The position numbers and the translations under genes were made by a program. A DNA stretch of 64,000 nt. Origin: Anaeromyces robustus. Lineage: Eukaryota > Neocallimastigomycota > Neocallimastigomycetes > Neocallimastigales > Neocallimastigaceae. Position 1 is the first letter of the stretch; each line of letters starts with the position of its first letter. The stretch is taken from contig MCFG01000118.1 in the NCBI GenBank assembly GCA_002104895.1, positions 30,001-94,000 of the forward strand, written 5' to 3'. The notes beneath the pieces were generated by a model. That model was given only the letters and a program-made list of their open reading frames with translations, searched no databases and was not told the DNA's origin. Below are positions 1 through 12,993 of the stretch, piece after piece.

Positions 1-699
1 AATTCTAAAAAAAAAAATTGTGTTACAAGTAAAGTAAAAAAAAATATTTACCTAAGCATTATGCTACTTTATTGCTTAAACTTTCATACTATTATTTATT
101 TACTTTATTTATGTATTTTATGTACAACTATCCATAAAAATCTATATCAATTTTATTTTATATATATATATTTATTTATCCATTAAAAAAAAAAAAAGTG
201 GATAAAAAAATTTTTTTTTTAAATTTTTGATTGCATATATTGCATGAATTATAAAAAATACATTGTTATAATTTAAAATTTAAAATTTATGTAAAAATTT
301 TTATATTAATTAAAGTTTAACAATTTTATGACATATATATTTTGAAATCAATGGCTTATAATACTATTTATATTTTTCTTTTTTCTTTTAATTTATTTTT
401 TTTTTTAATAATAATAAATAATTCATTTCTAAATCTTTCTTAATGTAAAAAAGATTAAAAATATTAACACCTGTTACATCCAAAAAAAATTCTAAAAACA
501 TTTTACCTATAAAAATGTTAATACTTTTTTTCTTCCTTTTTAATGAAGATTAAACAAATTAAAATTCATTTTATATTATATAAATAAATTTTTAAATTTA
601 ATAATTAATATTCATGTTTTAAATTAATTATTATTAATCATAATCATAATAATAATTTTTATTAAATATATATATAATACAATTAAATTTTTGAATATT

Positions 700-875
700 T
701 TTTTACACAAACAAGTGCATTGAGACTTCATTGTTAGAATTTATTGTAAAAGTTTCTGGTTCAATATCCAATTCATTTAATATTATACTTCCTATTCCAT
801 AAAAATTCCTTTGTACAATCAGCAATTTCATAATATTCTCTTTAGGTTGTAGGTAGTAATACACATTTTTACAAT
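700..875 (-). mobile_element. Ty1/copia RNase H fossil
   Basis: This island of mixed base composition in an A/T desert, read on the minus strand, gives peptides resembling the RNase H region of Ty1/copia polyproteins: a segment with YYEIADCTKE, where the family has a Tyr-x-x-x-Ala-(Asp/Glu)-x-x-Lys-Glu stretch, followed by one with ELDIEPETFTINSNNE, resembling the family's segment before the next catalytic Asp. Only about 170 bp remains. It is broken at several places and looks old. No LTRs are recognisable around it. Confidence 0.5.
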
Positions 876-1240
876 TATTTATTTATTTATTTTTATATTA
901 TTTATTTATATCTAACAATAAATAAATAATAAATAAATATATTGATTTTTTTTCTAAAAAAAATGTAAACCCTTATTACTTATAAAAAATAATTTTTTAA
1001 AAAATGTAAACCCTTATTATGTGAAAAATAATTTTTTTTCCAAATTTAAATTAAAAAAAAAAAATTAATTTATTTGAATATTTATTATTATATTTTCTAT
1101 AAAAAAAATTATAGTTATAAAAGTACATCTTAAAAAAAGAAAAAAGAAAATGAAAAAAAAAAACAACTATAAAAAAGTATTCAATGAGTTGATATTTTTT
1201 ATTTTTAAATTTCAAAAAAAAAAAAAAAAAAACAAATAAA

Positions 1241-1397
1241 TAATATTAAAAAGATATTTATATTTAATTTATAATTAAAGTATTTGATTTTTTTTTTACT
1301 TTTAATAATATTATATAAAAATCTTTAAAAATTTTTAATTTTATAAATAATACTTTAGTAATATATTTATTATTAATGATTGAATAAGAAACAAATA

Positions 1398-1438
<41 letters not shown>

Positions 1439-1614
1439 ATTAAAAAGATATTTATATTTAATTTATAATTAAAGTATTTGATTTTTTTTTTTTACTTTTA
1501 ATAATATTATATAAAAATCTTTAAAAATTTTTAATTTTATAAATAATAATTTAGTAATCTATTTATTATTAATGATTAATTAAGAAACAAATATTAAATA
1601 AGTTAGTAAGTAAG

Positions 1615-1620
<6 letters not shown>
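1241..1620. repeat. 194-bp tandem duplication
   Basis: Two adjacent copies of about 194 bp (from 1241 and from 1435) share a core beginning TAATATTAAAAAGATATT and ending with an AAAT-run after AAGAAACAAATATTAAATAA. They differ by only a few bases by eye, so the duplication is recent. The AAAT microsatellite at both junctions is a likely site of slippage or unequal crossover. Confidence 0.75.
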
Positions 1621-1661
<41 letters not shown>

Positions 1662-1821
1662 ACAAGTTTTCTAAAAAATTAAAGTTAATTTAACGTTTCA
1701 AATTCAGTGATCGTTTTTTTTTTTAATTTATGTATGAATTTAAAATTTTATTAAATTTTATATAAATAGAAGAAAAAAGTTTTAAAAAAAATACTTTTTT
1801 TTTTCTTTGAAAAATAAAAAA

Positions 1822-1860
<39 letters not shown>

Positions 1861-2348
1861 AATATAACAAAAAATATTAAACAAGAAATCTTAGAATGAA
1901 ATAATTAAAATTTTTTCAAAACAAAATAAATAAAAATGAAAGTATATTACATACTAATTGATCTATTAATTAATTACAATAGAAAATAATTAATAACTTT
2001 ATAGAAAAAAAAATTTTTTTAAAAACTTAATATATTTAAGTTATTTTGATCAATTTTGCTGTTCTTGCATTTCTTGATGAAAAATTCACTAAAAATTATA
2101 TGGAGTATAAATATAATTATATATATATAAATAATAATAATCATGATAGCTTTAACAAATATGTAATAATAATTTTTCATTAAAGCTATCATAATTATTA
2201 AAATCAAGTACTAAAATAATATATATTCATTTGTCATTGATTTTATCAAAAATTTAAAAATTAAATATGTAATAATTAACCATTGATTAATAACAATAGT
2301 AAATTTTATAAATTTTTTAATTGTTATTAAGTTTTTATAATAATTTTC

Positions 2349-2383
<35 letters not shown>

Positions 2384-2513
2384 TATATATACATTGTATG
2401 TCTGTATTTCTTTTTCAATATTAAAATGAAGAATTTTCTTAGACTAAAATAATAATTACTAACTATTATTTACTCTGGAAAAATTAATATAAATTTTAAA
2501 AGTTTTCATCAAT

Positions 2514-2629
2514 AAAAATAAATTTTATCATTGTTATTCAATTTTTTAATCATAATTAAATCTTATCATTGTTAATCAATCTTTTAATCATAAAAATAAA
2601 CTTTATTATTGTTTATCCATCTTTATAGG
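2514..2629. repeat. three degenerate 38-40 bp tandem units
   Basis: Three head-to-tail units start near 2514, 2554 and 2592, each containing a version of TTTATCATTGTTAATCAATC followed by TTTTAATCAT or its variant. No coding or regulatory role is evident. Confidence 0.55.
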
Positions 2630-3424
2630 ATTTAAAGGGAATAATGGAAGTTAATTGTTATATTATTAATTATTATTAAAAATAATTTTTTTTTAATTAT
2701 TGTAAAATTATATTTAATAGATTTTTTTATTTATTTTTAAAAAAATTTTTATTTAATAATAATAATCTTTTTTTTTTTTTTTAATAATTATTACTCATTT
2801 TAATAAAAGAATAAACATAATATTAAACATATTAAATCTTAATTTACACAAAAAATAATAACTTTTTTAAATGTTAAACAAATTCAAATTTTATTTCTAC
2901 GTTTAATATAAATCAATATATTTTAAATTGTTAAAAATATATGAGAAAACAAAGAAATATCATAAATTAAAAGTAAAATAAAATAAAATAAAATAAAATA
3001 AAATAAAATAAAATAAAAGACTTAACTATGGATTAATTATTAACAGGAGATACACAAAAAGTAAATCAAAAAATTAATAAAAATTAAAAATTAAATTAAA
3101 AGAATATTCTATTTTAAATTATTTATTTATTTTTTTTTTATTTTATTTTCATTTTTAATATTTATTAATAATAATAATATTAAGAAAAAAAAATTTTTTT
3201 TTTATAAATTTAAAATTTATTTTACCATGAAAATTTTTTTTTTTTTGGTTTCACATAAAAAAAATTTACTATTTATAAAATATTAAATGTAACATTATAA
3301 CAATTGAACCAATCATTCTTTTTTATTTTTTTAAAAATTTTTTTCTTTAATATAATAAAAATTAATTTAAAAAAATTAAAAATTAAAAAAAAAAATAAAT
3401 AAATAAATAAATAAAATAAAATAA

Positions 3425-3457
<33 letters not shown>

Positions 3458-3842
3458 TTTAAAAGAAAAAAATCTTAACAATTCTTTCTCTTTATTTTAT
3501 AAATATTTTTTAATATATATTTTAATATTTCAATGATTAAATGACATGATTTGTTGAAAAAAGTTTTTTTTTCATATAAATAAGAAAAAATCACAAAAGA
3601 ATTTTTTTTTTGGTAAATAACAAAAAATATATATATTAAAAATACAAATATTGTATAAATATAGTATATATTTATATACAAAAAATAAAGAATAATTATA
3701 TAAATTAAGTTATTAATTATATAATTAGTATAATTAGATAAAAATTAAAAAATAGATAATAGATAATAATATAAATTTTATTAAATTATTATTATTAAAA
3801 AACGAAAAACAAAAAAATACTTAATATAATTTAAAAAAAAAA

Positions 3843-4877
3843 ATGAAAAATCATTTTTTACTTTTTACCGTAAATGTATTTTTTAACTATCTTATTGATA
3901 GTGTAAATACATCATCAAATTCAGATGCTGTTGCTAAATATGTTTATAATCCATATAATAATAAATGTTTAGTTGCTCCAACCGGATCAAATAAAAGTGT
4001 TATCGTTAAAGATTGTGAAAACAATTCTAAATTTAAATGGTATGTACCAGAAGAATCTGAAGGCTTTTTCCGTTCAGTAGCTTATGATTCTAAATGCTTA
4101 AATCTTGTGGAAGGTTTATTAGAAGTAAGTACTTGTCAAGAAGATAATTTAATGAGCTTTACTTCTGATGGTTATATTTATTCATCTTCTATTTCTGATG
4201 AAAGTTGTTTAGGTGTTGGTAATGATGACCAAGAAAACATAGATACTGTTTTATTTAAAGATTGTGATATGATAGAAGATCAAATTTGGGAATTATGGGA
4301 TAAAAATCCTTCTGATATTTATAATGCTGAAACTCAAGAAGTTTGGATTTATAATGAAGTATTAAATAAATGTTTATATGCTGGTCTTAACAGTAATTCT
4401 AATTCTAAACCAACTATTGCTGATTGTGATAACAGTAATCGTGCTAAATGGGAAATTCCAGTTTCCGGTGATGGTTTTTTTAAAAGTAAAAATAAAAGAT
4501 TATGTTTAACCGTCTATAACATTAATACAGGTGTTGTAAATATGGGAGAATGTAATGGAAATTCTATTATTCTTGATATTAACTCCACTTATAATAAGGA
4601 AAGTATTATATCATCAAAAGATAATGAAAAATGTTTAGGTTTAATTGAATCTAATGCTTCTGGTGAAACTCGTTTAAATTTAAATATATGTAATTCTTCT
4701 AAGGATGATCAACATTGGAAAATTTATAAAGTTAATCCTAATGATGTTTCTAGATGTGGTCCTAATCATGGAAAATGTCCATCAGGTCAATGTTGTAATA
4801 AAAATGGTTTCTGTGGTACAACTACTGATTTTTGTGAAGAAGGATGTCAACAAAGCTATGGTAAATGTAATGTAAAA

Positions 4878-4908
<31 letters not shown>

Positions 4909-7103
4909 TTACTACTTCTAGAGTGGTTGTACCAACTGATATATCTGATGATTATGATAATACTCCAAAATGGATTTATAATAGTTTTTATGATAAATGT
5001 TTATATGGTCAATTATCCATAAATAAACCACCCATTCTTAAAGATTGTCAAGATACAGTTAGATTCCAATGGTTAATTACATCTTATTTTAAAGGTAGAA
5101 TTATTTCAAAAGCTAATGAAAATAGATGCTTAAAACTTGTAAATAGTGATAATGGTGAAATGCAAGTAGGTACATGTAGTAATAATGATATATTTGAATA
5201 TTCTTATGAAGGTTTATTCTATTCAAATTCTTTAAGTGATGATTATTGTATGGGTGTTGATGAAGAAGATAATAGTGCCTATTTCAAAGAATGTGATATG
5301 ATAGAAGATCAAATTTGGTCAATATGGGATAGAAATCCATATGAAATTGTTAAAGCTGAAAGTCATAATGTTTGGATTTTTAATAAAAAATTAAATAAAT
5401 GTTTAATTACTGGATCTTATTTTAATGATAAACCTATTATTGGTGATTGTAATGATACAAATCGTAGTAAATGGAATATTCCTGTTTCAGGAGATGGTTT
5501 CTTCAAATCGTTATATAAAAATAATTGTTTAAATGTTAATAATATTAAAACAGGAGAGATTACTATGGGTAATTGTGATAGTAATGCTATTATTATTGAT
5601 ATTACTACTTCTCATAATGGAGAAAGTATTACATCCCCATTAGATAAAATGAAATGTTTAGGTTATGATAGTTCTAATAATTCTAAATTAAAATTGAATA
5701 AATGTAATGGAAATAATGATGATCAACATTGGGAAATTCGTACTTCTAATCCAGTTTCATTAAAATGTGGTTCAGGTATTGGAAATTGTCCATCTGGTCA
5801 ATGTTGTAGTAAAAATGGTTATTGTGGTACTACTAATGCTTATTGTGGTACTGGATGTCAATCTAAATTTGGTAAATGTAATCAAACTACTACTACTACT
5901 GTCACTACTACTACTACAAAAAAAACTACTACTACTACCAGAACTACAACAACAACAACAACTACAACTACAACAACAACAACAACAACAACAACAAAGA
6001 AAAGTGCCCCAACTTTAGATTCTAAAGCTACTCCTAAATGGATTTATAATCCATCCGCTAATATATGTTTATACGCTCTTTCCACAATAGATAAAAAACC
6101 TCGTATTAATGAATGTGGTAATGGATCTAATTATCAATGGTATTTATCACCTTATCCAAATGGTTATATTTATTCAGCAGCTTATAAGGATAGATGTTTT
6201 AATCTTATGGATCCTGCAGGTGGTAAAATTAAAGTTAGTAGTTGTACTGAAGCTTCAACCTATGAATTTAATAATGGATTTATGTATTTAGATAATGATA
6301 AAAGTAAATGTATGGGTATTGGAGATAATGATCCAACCAATAATAATGGCGCTTATTTAAGAAATTGTAATAATGATGCAGATCAAAAATGGGAAATATG
6401 GGATAGAAATCCAAATAGTGTTAAAAAAGCGGAAGTTCGTAAAGTTTGGATTTATAATAAAGTATTAAATAAATGTTTATTATCTGGTACTCAAGAAACT
6501 TATAGACCTATTATGGGTAATTGTAGTGAAAATGATCGTGCTAAATGGGAAGTTCCAGTTTCAGGAGATGGATTTATTAAATCATTATATTTAAAAAATC
6601 ATTGTATTCGTGTTGGTAATATTAATAAAGGAACCATTACTATGAAAGAATGTGATAATGAAGCTGTATTTACTGACATTAATAAAACTAATGGAAGTAT
6701 TAGATCTCCATTAAATAATAAAAAATGCATAGGTTTATTAGAAAATGATAAATCAAAATTAAATTTAAATAATTGTGATGAAAATTTATCAGATCAACAT
6801 TGGATGATATCTGAAGTTTATCCACTTGCTTATAATAAGGTCAGATGTGGTAAAAACTTTAATAATTCATTATGTCCAGAGAATCATTGTTGTAGTGAAA
6901 GTGGTTATTGTGGTATAAGTAATGCCTATTGTGGTAATGGATGTCAAAGTGGTAAATGTATAAGTAGATGTGGTGCCACTTTTGCTTCACAATCATGTGC
7001 CAACAATTATTGTTGTAGTAAATATGGTTGGTGTGGTACTGATAGTGCTTACTGTAGTGCTTCCAGTGGTTGTCAAACTGGCTTTGGTAAATGTGATAAA
7101 TAA
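3843..7103 (+). CDS. gene 1: secreted three-module lectin/CBM18 protein with tandem C-terminal CBM18
   Basis: This 1086-residue secreted protein is predicted to bind carbohydrate and chitin. A hydrophobic signal peptide occupies roughly residues 1-20. Three modules follow, each with two ricin-B-like beta-trefoils (WIYN...KCL openings, FxW and DQxW motifs matching the family Q-x-W signature, paired Cys in each subrepeat). CBM18 domains start near residues 304, 641, 1001 and 1042, the last two back to back, each with the hevein CPxxxCCxxxGxCGxxxxxC pattern. Threonine linkers lie near 344-362 and 680-722. It is the most divergent array member, with no Lys-Arg site after the signal peptide, unlike genes 2-8. 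The start is the first Met of an uninterrupted frame followed by a signal peptide. No catalytic domain is seen. Adhesion or wall shielding is inference. Confidence 0.9.
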
Positions 7104-7534
7104 AAAAAAATATATTTAAAAAAAATAATATTTAAAAAAATAAAATTAAAGGAAAAGAAAAAATCTCTCTATCTATTTATTTATTAATTTATTTAAAAGG
7201 ATTTACAGATTTACAATGAATAAATGAATGAATTAATTAATGAATTAATTCCAAAATTATAAATTTCTTAAAAAAAAAATTTTAATATTTAAATACTTGA
7301 AATAATTTATAAATAATTCAATAATTTAAATTATATATATATATATAAACATAAATATAAATAATACAGATAAATATTAATATAAATAAAATAAAAATAA
7401 TAAATTAATATAATTAGTAATTAATATAAATAATAATAATTAAAAAATAATAATATAAGTAATAATAATAGAAAATAAACAATAAAGAAAAAAATTCAGT
7501 TTTAAAATGAATTAGTAAATAAAAATATAAATTT

Positions 7535-7671
7535 AAAATAAAATAAAATAAAATAAAATAAAATAAAATAAAATAAAATAAAATAAAATAAAATAAAATA
7601 AAATAAAATAAAATAAAATAAAATAAAATAAAATAAAATAAAATAAAATAAAATAAAACAAAATAAAATAA
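7535..7671. repeat. AAAAT microsatellite
   Basis: A nearly pure run of the pentanucleotide AAAAT, about 27 units, lies about 430 bp after gene 1. Similar runs follow the decayed gene-1-like tails at 16.1 and 22.1 kb, suggesting a shared ancestral 3' flank. Confidence 0.9.
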
Positions 7672-8417
7672 AAAATTAATATTATTTTTCATTAAGTTTA
7701 ATTTTTTTTTAAAAAAAAATAATTTCCTAAATATATAAAGATCATAAAAATATTCATTGTTTTTTTTTTTCTTTTAAGTTGTTTAATAATTAATTTATTA
7801 TATTTTTTTTACATATTAATAAGTTCACTTTAAAGAAAAATCATAATCAAAAATTTATCCTATAATTTAAAAAAAAAAACAGTATTTTCTTTTTTTATTA
7901 ATTCTTTTCTTCTTTTTTTTTTTTTTTTTAAAAAAAAAATAATTATAAAATAAAATTTGTTAAAACGATTATTATTTTATTATTTCTTAAATACAGGGAT
8001 TGTCTTTTTATCTTTTTTTTTTCTTTTTTTTTTTTTCCCAAAAACCATGTTTTATAATAAATAAAAAGTTTATTTTATATATTTGTTAAAAATACTAAAA
8101 ATACTTTAAAAAAAAATAATAAAGAGAATAATTTTATTTTTACAATATATATATATAAAACTTTAATATTTATAATATATCATATGTAAAAATAATAAAC
8201 TATTTTCTATCTTTGTTGATTATTTTAATTGTTACATAGGTGTAACAGTCAAACTTTGGTTATATATATATTTATATATATAAATATAAAACTTATAATT
8301 GTAGGTTTGTACGTTTGTATGTTTCACTTTTTTTAAAACAAACATTATATATATAATAATAATATAGAATTTATTATAGATACATTAAAAAAGTATTTTC
8401 TTTATTAAAAAAAAAAG

Positions 8418-8451
8418 TATTTCTTTATCTTTATATAAAGATAAAGAAATA
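8418..8451. repeat. 34-bp perfect palindrome
   Basis: The two 17-base halves are exact reverse complements (left half TATTTCTTTATCTTTAT) with no spacer, so the sequence could form a cruciform or an RNA hairpin. Low-complexity A/T sequence produces short palindromes easily, but this length with internal C/G positions is notable. Confidence 0.8.
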
Positions 8452-8983
8452 TTATATTTTAAGTTGAATATCAACACAAGATTATCTTTATATTAAAACA
8501 TTCAATTTTATTGCTATTAAATATTGTTACTGTTATTATTATTATTATTATTATATTTACAAAGACAATTTGAAATTATCAATCAATAAAATTTTATTCA
8601 TCATTTTTTTTATTAATAAATAATTATTTATTTCAATTATTAATTCTTCCTATATCCTATAATAATATATAATTAAAAATAATCTTAATAATTATTAATA
8701 TTATTTAATAATTATTCATAATAATAATAATAGAACAATATAAAGTTGTGAAATTATAAGAAAAAAAAAATAAAATTTGTATTTTATTTTCATACAATAA
8801 TTAATATTAAATTTATATTAATTATTTTTATTATTTATGTATACATAAAAAACTATAATATTTGATTTGAAATTTAATTTATAATAAATTAAAAAATTAA
8901 AGAAAAAAATTTTTTTTTTTTCTTTGATCTTTTGTAACTTTATTTATAATGTTCCTTGTTTTTTTTTTTAAAATTTTTAAAAA

Positions 8984-9066
8984 AATTTTTGATTAATTAA
9001 ATTTTTGTGTAATAAGAAAACATAAAAATTTTTGATTAATTAAATTTTTGTGTAATAATAAAACCT
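8984..9066. repeat. two-copy ~44-bp tandem repeat
   Basis: Two copies of a unit containing TTTTTGATTAATTAAATTTT followed by TGTGTAATAA lie head to tail and are nearly identical. No function is suggested. Confidence 0.6.
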
Positions 9067-10370
9067 AAAATTTTTTTTTTTTAAAAAAAATACAAAAAAA
9101 AATTTTTTTCTAACAGAAAAGTTTATTTTATAATGATATAGAATAGAATAAAAGTAAAAAAAAAAAAATATTATATTATAAAAATATTTCGAAATTTTCA
9201 AAACATTATATGTTTTTTGTTTTTATTACATAATTATTTATATTTTTATTTATATATTTTACTAATATTATTATCAATTATATATTATATTATAAAACTT
9301 TCTTAATTTTTCATTCAATTAATTTTTTTATATATTATATGATAATTATAAGTCTTTTAATAATGTTTCGTGTTACAATAAAAAAGTAAATATAAAAATA
9401 TAATTAATCCATTAATATAAAGTATTATTATTATTTAAATAAAGTTTAAAAAATTGTACCCGAAGAAAAAATTTTTTTGATCAGCAAATATATTAAATTT
9501 AAACCAATAGTTTTTTTTATAGTTTTTTAATTAAAAAAGTAATTAATAATAATAAATAAAGAAAATAAGAAAAAAAATTGTATTAAATAAAAGGATTTTT
9601 TTTCTTTTTACTACTAAATAATATAAATAATATAATAAGTAATAATAATAATTTTTAATATTAGTGTAAAATTTTTATAAAAAAATAATACTTTAGATAT
9701 GTTTAAAATAGTTTTATATAAAAAATTATATTAATAATAAAACTTATAGAAATATTATTATAAAAATTTTATTAAATAATATTAAGTATTATTAAATATT
9801 GCTTTATTTATAATATTTATAAAACATATTAAACTACATAAAAAATAGTATTTTTGATATAAAAATAAAATAATTATAAAAATATTTATATATATAAAAC
9901 TTGCTATTATTCATACAAATTTATTTATAATTAATTAATAATATTAACAAATCAATAATAAATAAATATATAAATAAATAATTAAATAATTATATATATA
10001 TATAAATATATAAATAAATATATAAATATATGAATATATAAATAAATAAGCATATAAATAAATCATAATTATATTATTTATTTAATAATTTAATAAATTC
10101 TAGAACAATATAAACTAATTTATATTGTTTTAGTTTTATTAATAGAAAAAAAAAATCATTTTTTTTTATTTTTATGTTAATATTTAATTAAATTTATATT
10201 TATATATTTTTACATTTAAAAAAAAAATTTTTTTTTTTTTTTTTTTTTCATTTTTTGATCTTTCGTAATTTTATTTCTTTCTTTATTTATTTCTTTATTT
10301 ATTTATTTATTTAGATAATAAATGAACCAAAATATTTTTCTTCATATACAAAAATTTAATTAATTTTGAA

Positions 10371-10443
10371 ACTTTTAAAAGTACAAGAAAAAACTTTGCT
10401 GCCAAAAAAAATTTTTTTTTCTTGTACTTGTACTTTTAAAAGT
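10371..10443. repeat. imperfect inverted repeat (hairpin)
   Basis: The left arm ACTTTTAAAAGTACAAGAAA and the right arm containing TTTCTTGTAC and GTACTTTTAAAAGT are complementary, with a TTGTAC hexamer duplicated in the right arm and an A/T-rich loop containing CTTTGCTGCC. It could fold as a stem-loop on either strand; no element boundary was identified. Confidence 0.6.
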
Positions 10444-11113
10444 TTATTTTATAATGATATAAAAATAAAAATTAGAAAAAAAAAAAAAAAAAAAAAAAAA
10501 AGAATCATATTATTATTAAGAATGTTTAGAAATTTGTTTTAACATTTCATGTTTTGTTATTTTTTATATTTTATTTATTATTTATTTATTTATTTATTTA
10601 TTATATATTTTCTTATCTTTTAATTTAATTAATAATGAATTTTATAGTTTTAATAATTTTTCATGTTATAATAAAAAATCAATATTATTTATATATAATA
10701 CCAAGTATGATATTAAATAATATTTAATATTAATAGTGATGTGATGTGACGACTGTTTTTTTTTAAAGGAAAAGAATTTTAAAACTTAATATAAATTTTA
10801 ATTTTTTTAAAAAAAAAAAATTACAAATATAATGAAATTAAAAATATTGTACCAGAAATTGTACCAGAAGTTTAGAAATTTATTTTTTTTTTCTTTGATC
10901 ATCAATTAAATTAAATTAAATTTAAATAAATATAAATATATAAATAAATAGATAAATAAATAGATAAATAAATAGATAAATAAATAAATAAAGCAAGTAA
11001 AATAATGAAAATGAAAATTGAAAAAAAAAAAATTTTTTTTTATTTTTATTTTTCTTTTTTATAATTATATTAGGAAAAGATATATTCTAAAATCTAAAAA
11101 TATACTATTAATT

Positions 11114-11163
11114 AATAATATAATAATATAATAATATAATAATATAATAATATAATAATATTT
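11114..11163. repeat. 8-bp AATAATAT satellite
   Basis: About six head-to-tail units of AATAATAT run into a poly-T tract. Confidence 0.7.
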
Positions 11164-12039
11164 TTTTTTATTAAAATAATTATTTATAACAGGAAAAAAA
11201 GTAAAAAAAGAATTAGTAATTGTAACATTAAATGATATATTTTATTATTTTATTTACAAAGATTTATTAATTAATAACTTTGTTTAAATAGTTTAATGGC
11301 TTTAGTTATTCAAATATAATATAATTATTTATTATTTGAATATTCCTCATTATAAATATTCCATAAGCTATGATATAATGGAATATTATATATATATTTT
11401 TTATATAAAAAGAAAGAAACAATATATTAATAAATTTAATAAAATAATAGCAATACATCACATCACAAGATTTTAAACTATACGATAATCACAAACAAAT
11501 AATAGAAAAAAAATAGAAAAAAAAAAAAATTAATTATTTATATTAATAATAAAAAAAATTTTTTTCCCTTTTGTTTTGTAATTTTTTTTCTTTTGTTTTG
11601 TAATCAAATATTTCAAATATTAAATATTTTATATTACTTTTTTTAACATTTATTATAATATATTTAATATATTTAGTATTTATTATTTCTATTTTTTACA
11701 TTTAATAATAATATCTTTATAATATAATTGAATGAGAAAACTAAAAAAAAAAAGAAAAAAAGAATTAAATAAAAGTGTTGTTGTAATAAGTTTTTATTTA
11801 TCTATTAATTAATATTATAAGAAAAAGTATTATATATATGAATATGATTTAAAGCAATGAAATTATAAATAAATTTTAAAATAAAAAAATTTCAAAAAAA
11901 AAAAATAATTAACTTTTTTTACTTTTTCACTATATAAATAATAAAAATTGTTATTATTAAATGCTTATTAATGAACTCATTACAAAAAAATAATAATAAT
12001 AAAGATTATTCTAATTTTGTTAGCCTTTCAATAAAAAAA

Positions 12040-12096
12040 AAATAAATAAATAAATAAATAAATATTTATTTATTTATTTATTTATTTATTTATATA
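12040..12096. repeat. AAAT/ATTT mirror-inverted microsatellite
   Basis: An (AAAT)n run turns directly into (ATTT)n near 12065, giving a near-perfect palindrome of over 50 bp able to form a cruciform. Confidence 0.7.
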
Positions 12097-12630
12097 TCTA
12101 TTTATTTTTTTATTATTTATTAATTTATTTATTTATTATTTATTTATTTATTTATATTTGAAATTACAAATTAACAAATTAATTATGACATAATATGATA
12201 ATTAATTTCTAAAATAATAATAAAAAAAAGCCATTTCTTATTTAAACAAATTTTTCTTTTTTTTAAAAAAAAAAAAAAAAAGAACTAAAATAAATGAATA
12301 TTTTATAAGATTAAGTTTTTTTTTTTATATACAAGAAAAAAGTTACAAAAAATTTTTGTTTTTTAATTAGTAAGAATAAAGATTATTCCATTATTCACTA
12401 TTATAAAAAATAAATAAAGAATTTTCCATTAATATAAAAAAAAATAAAGAATAAAATTTTATCATATATCACATGATATTATTACTGATATTTATCCCAT
12501 TTATACATAAAATTTTGTTTAAATGTATCAAAAAGCATTTTTAGTGTTTATTAATAATAAAATTTTAACTTTAATTAAATTAAAAGAAAAATTGATAATA
12601 TAAATTAAATGTTTTTTTTATGTGTTTATT

Positions 12631-12770
12631 TTTTTATATAAATATGAAAAAAATTATGAAAATTTATAAAATTTCAAACAAAAACATTTAAAAAAGTTGT
12701 ATATATATATATATTTTATAAATAACATAAATACAAGTTGTATAAGTGTATATATATATAAAAGTAAAGA
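12631..12770 (+). promoter_or_regulatory. conserved promoter block of gene 2
   Basis: A TTTTTATATAAATATGA box is followed by TTTCAAACAAAAACA and, about 90 bp further, AATACAAGTTGTATAAGTG and TATATATAAAAGTAAAG. The same order and spacing recur before genes 3-8, about 220-360 bp ahead of the ATG. The TATATAAATA string is the likely TATA element; a transcription start in or just after the block is inference. This version is closest to that of gene 5. Confidence 0.6.
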
Positions 12771-12918
12771 AAAAAAATATATATATATATGTATAGAAAT
12801 AAAGTAAAATAAAATAAAATAAAATAAAATTAAATAAAATAAACAAAAATAAAAAATAAAATATAATATAATAAATTAAAATTAATAATTAATAATTTTA
12901 ATTTAACAAAATAGAAAA

Positions 12919-12957
<39 letters not shown>

Positions 12958-12993
12958 AAAATTTATTTTTATTATAAAGAAATACATAATAAG

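Larger units (their letters stand above)
1..3842. other. gene-free AT-rich flank
   Basis: No convincing gene is visible. The stretch is A/T homopolymers, AAAT, AAT and AAAAT runs (for example near 1405-1435, 1615-1660, 2345-2385, 2970-3018 and 3395-3460). It contains a small retroelement fossil and two tandem duplications, listed separately. Short frames on the minus strand here are low-complexity Ile/Tyr/Phe strings and are not called. A TATAAATAT string near 3653-3661 could serve gene 1, but AT-rich background makes it weak. Confidence 0.7.
7104..12993. other. 5.9-kb gene-free region
   Basis: No gene is supported. The stretch is A/T homopolymers and microsatellites with several inverted and tandem repeats listed separately. 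It separates gene 1 from the tight 2-8 cluster. The sequence around 12460-12490 (CACATGATAT context) resembles the retroelement target site found before genes 3, 4, 6, 7 and 8, but carries no LTR here. Confidence 0.7.
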
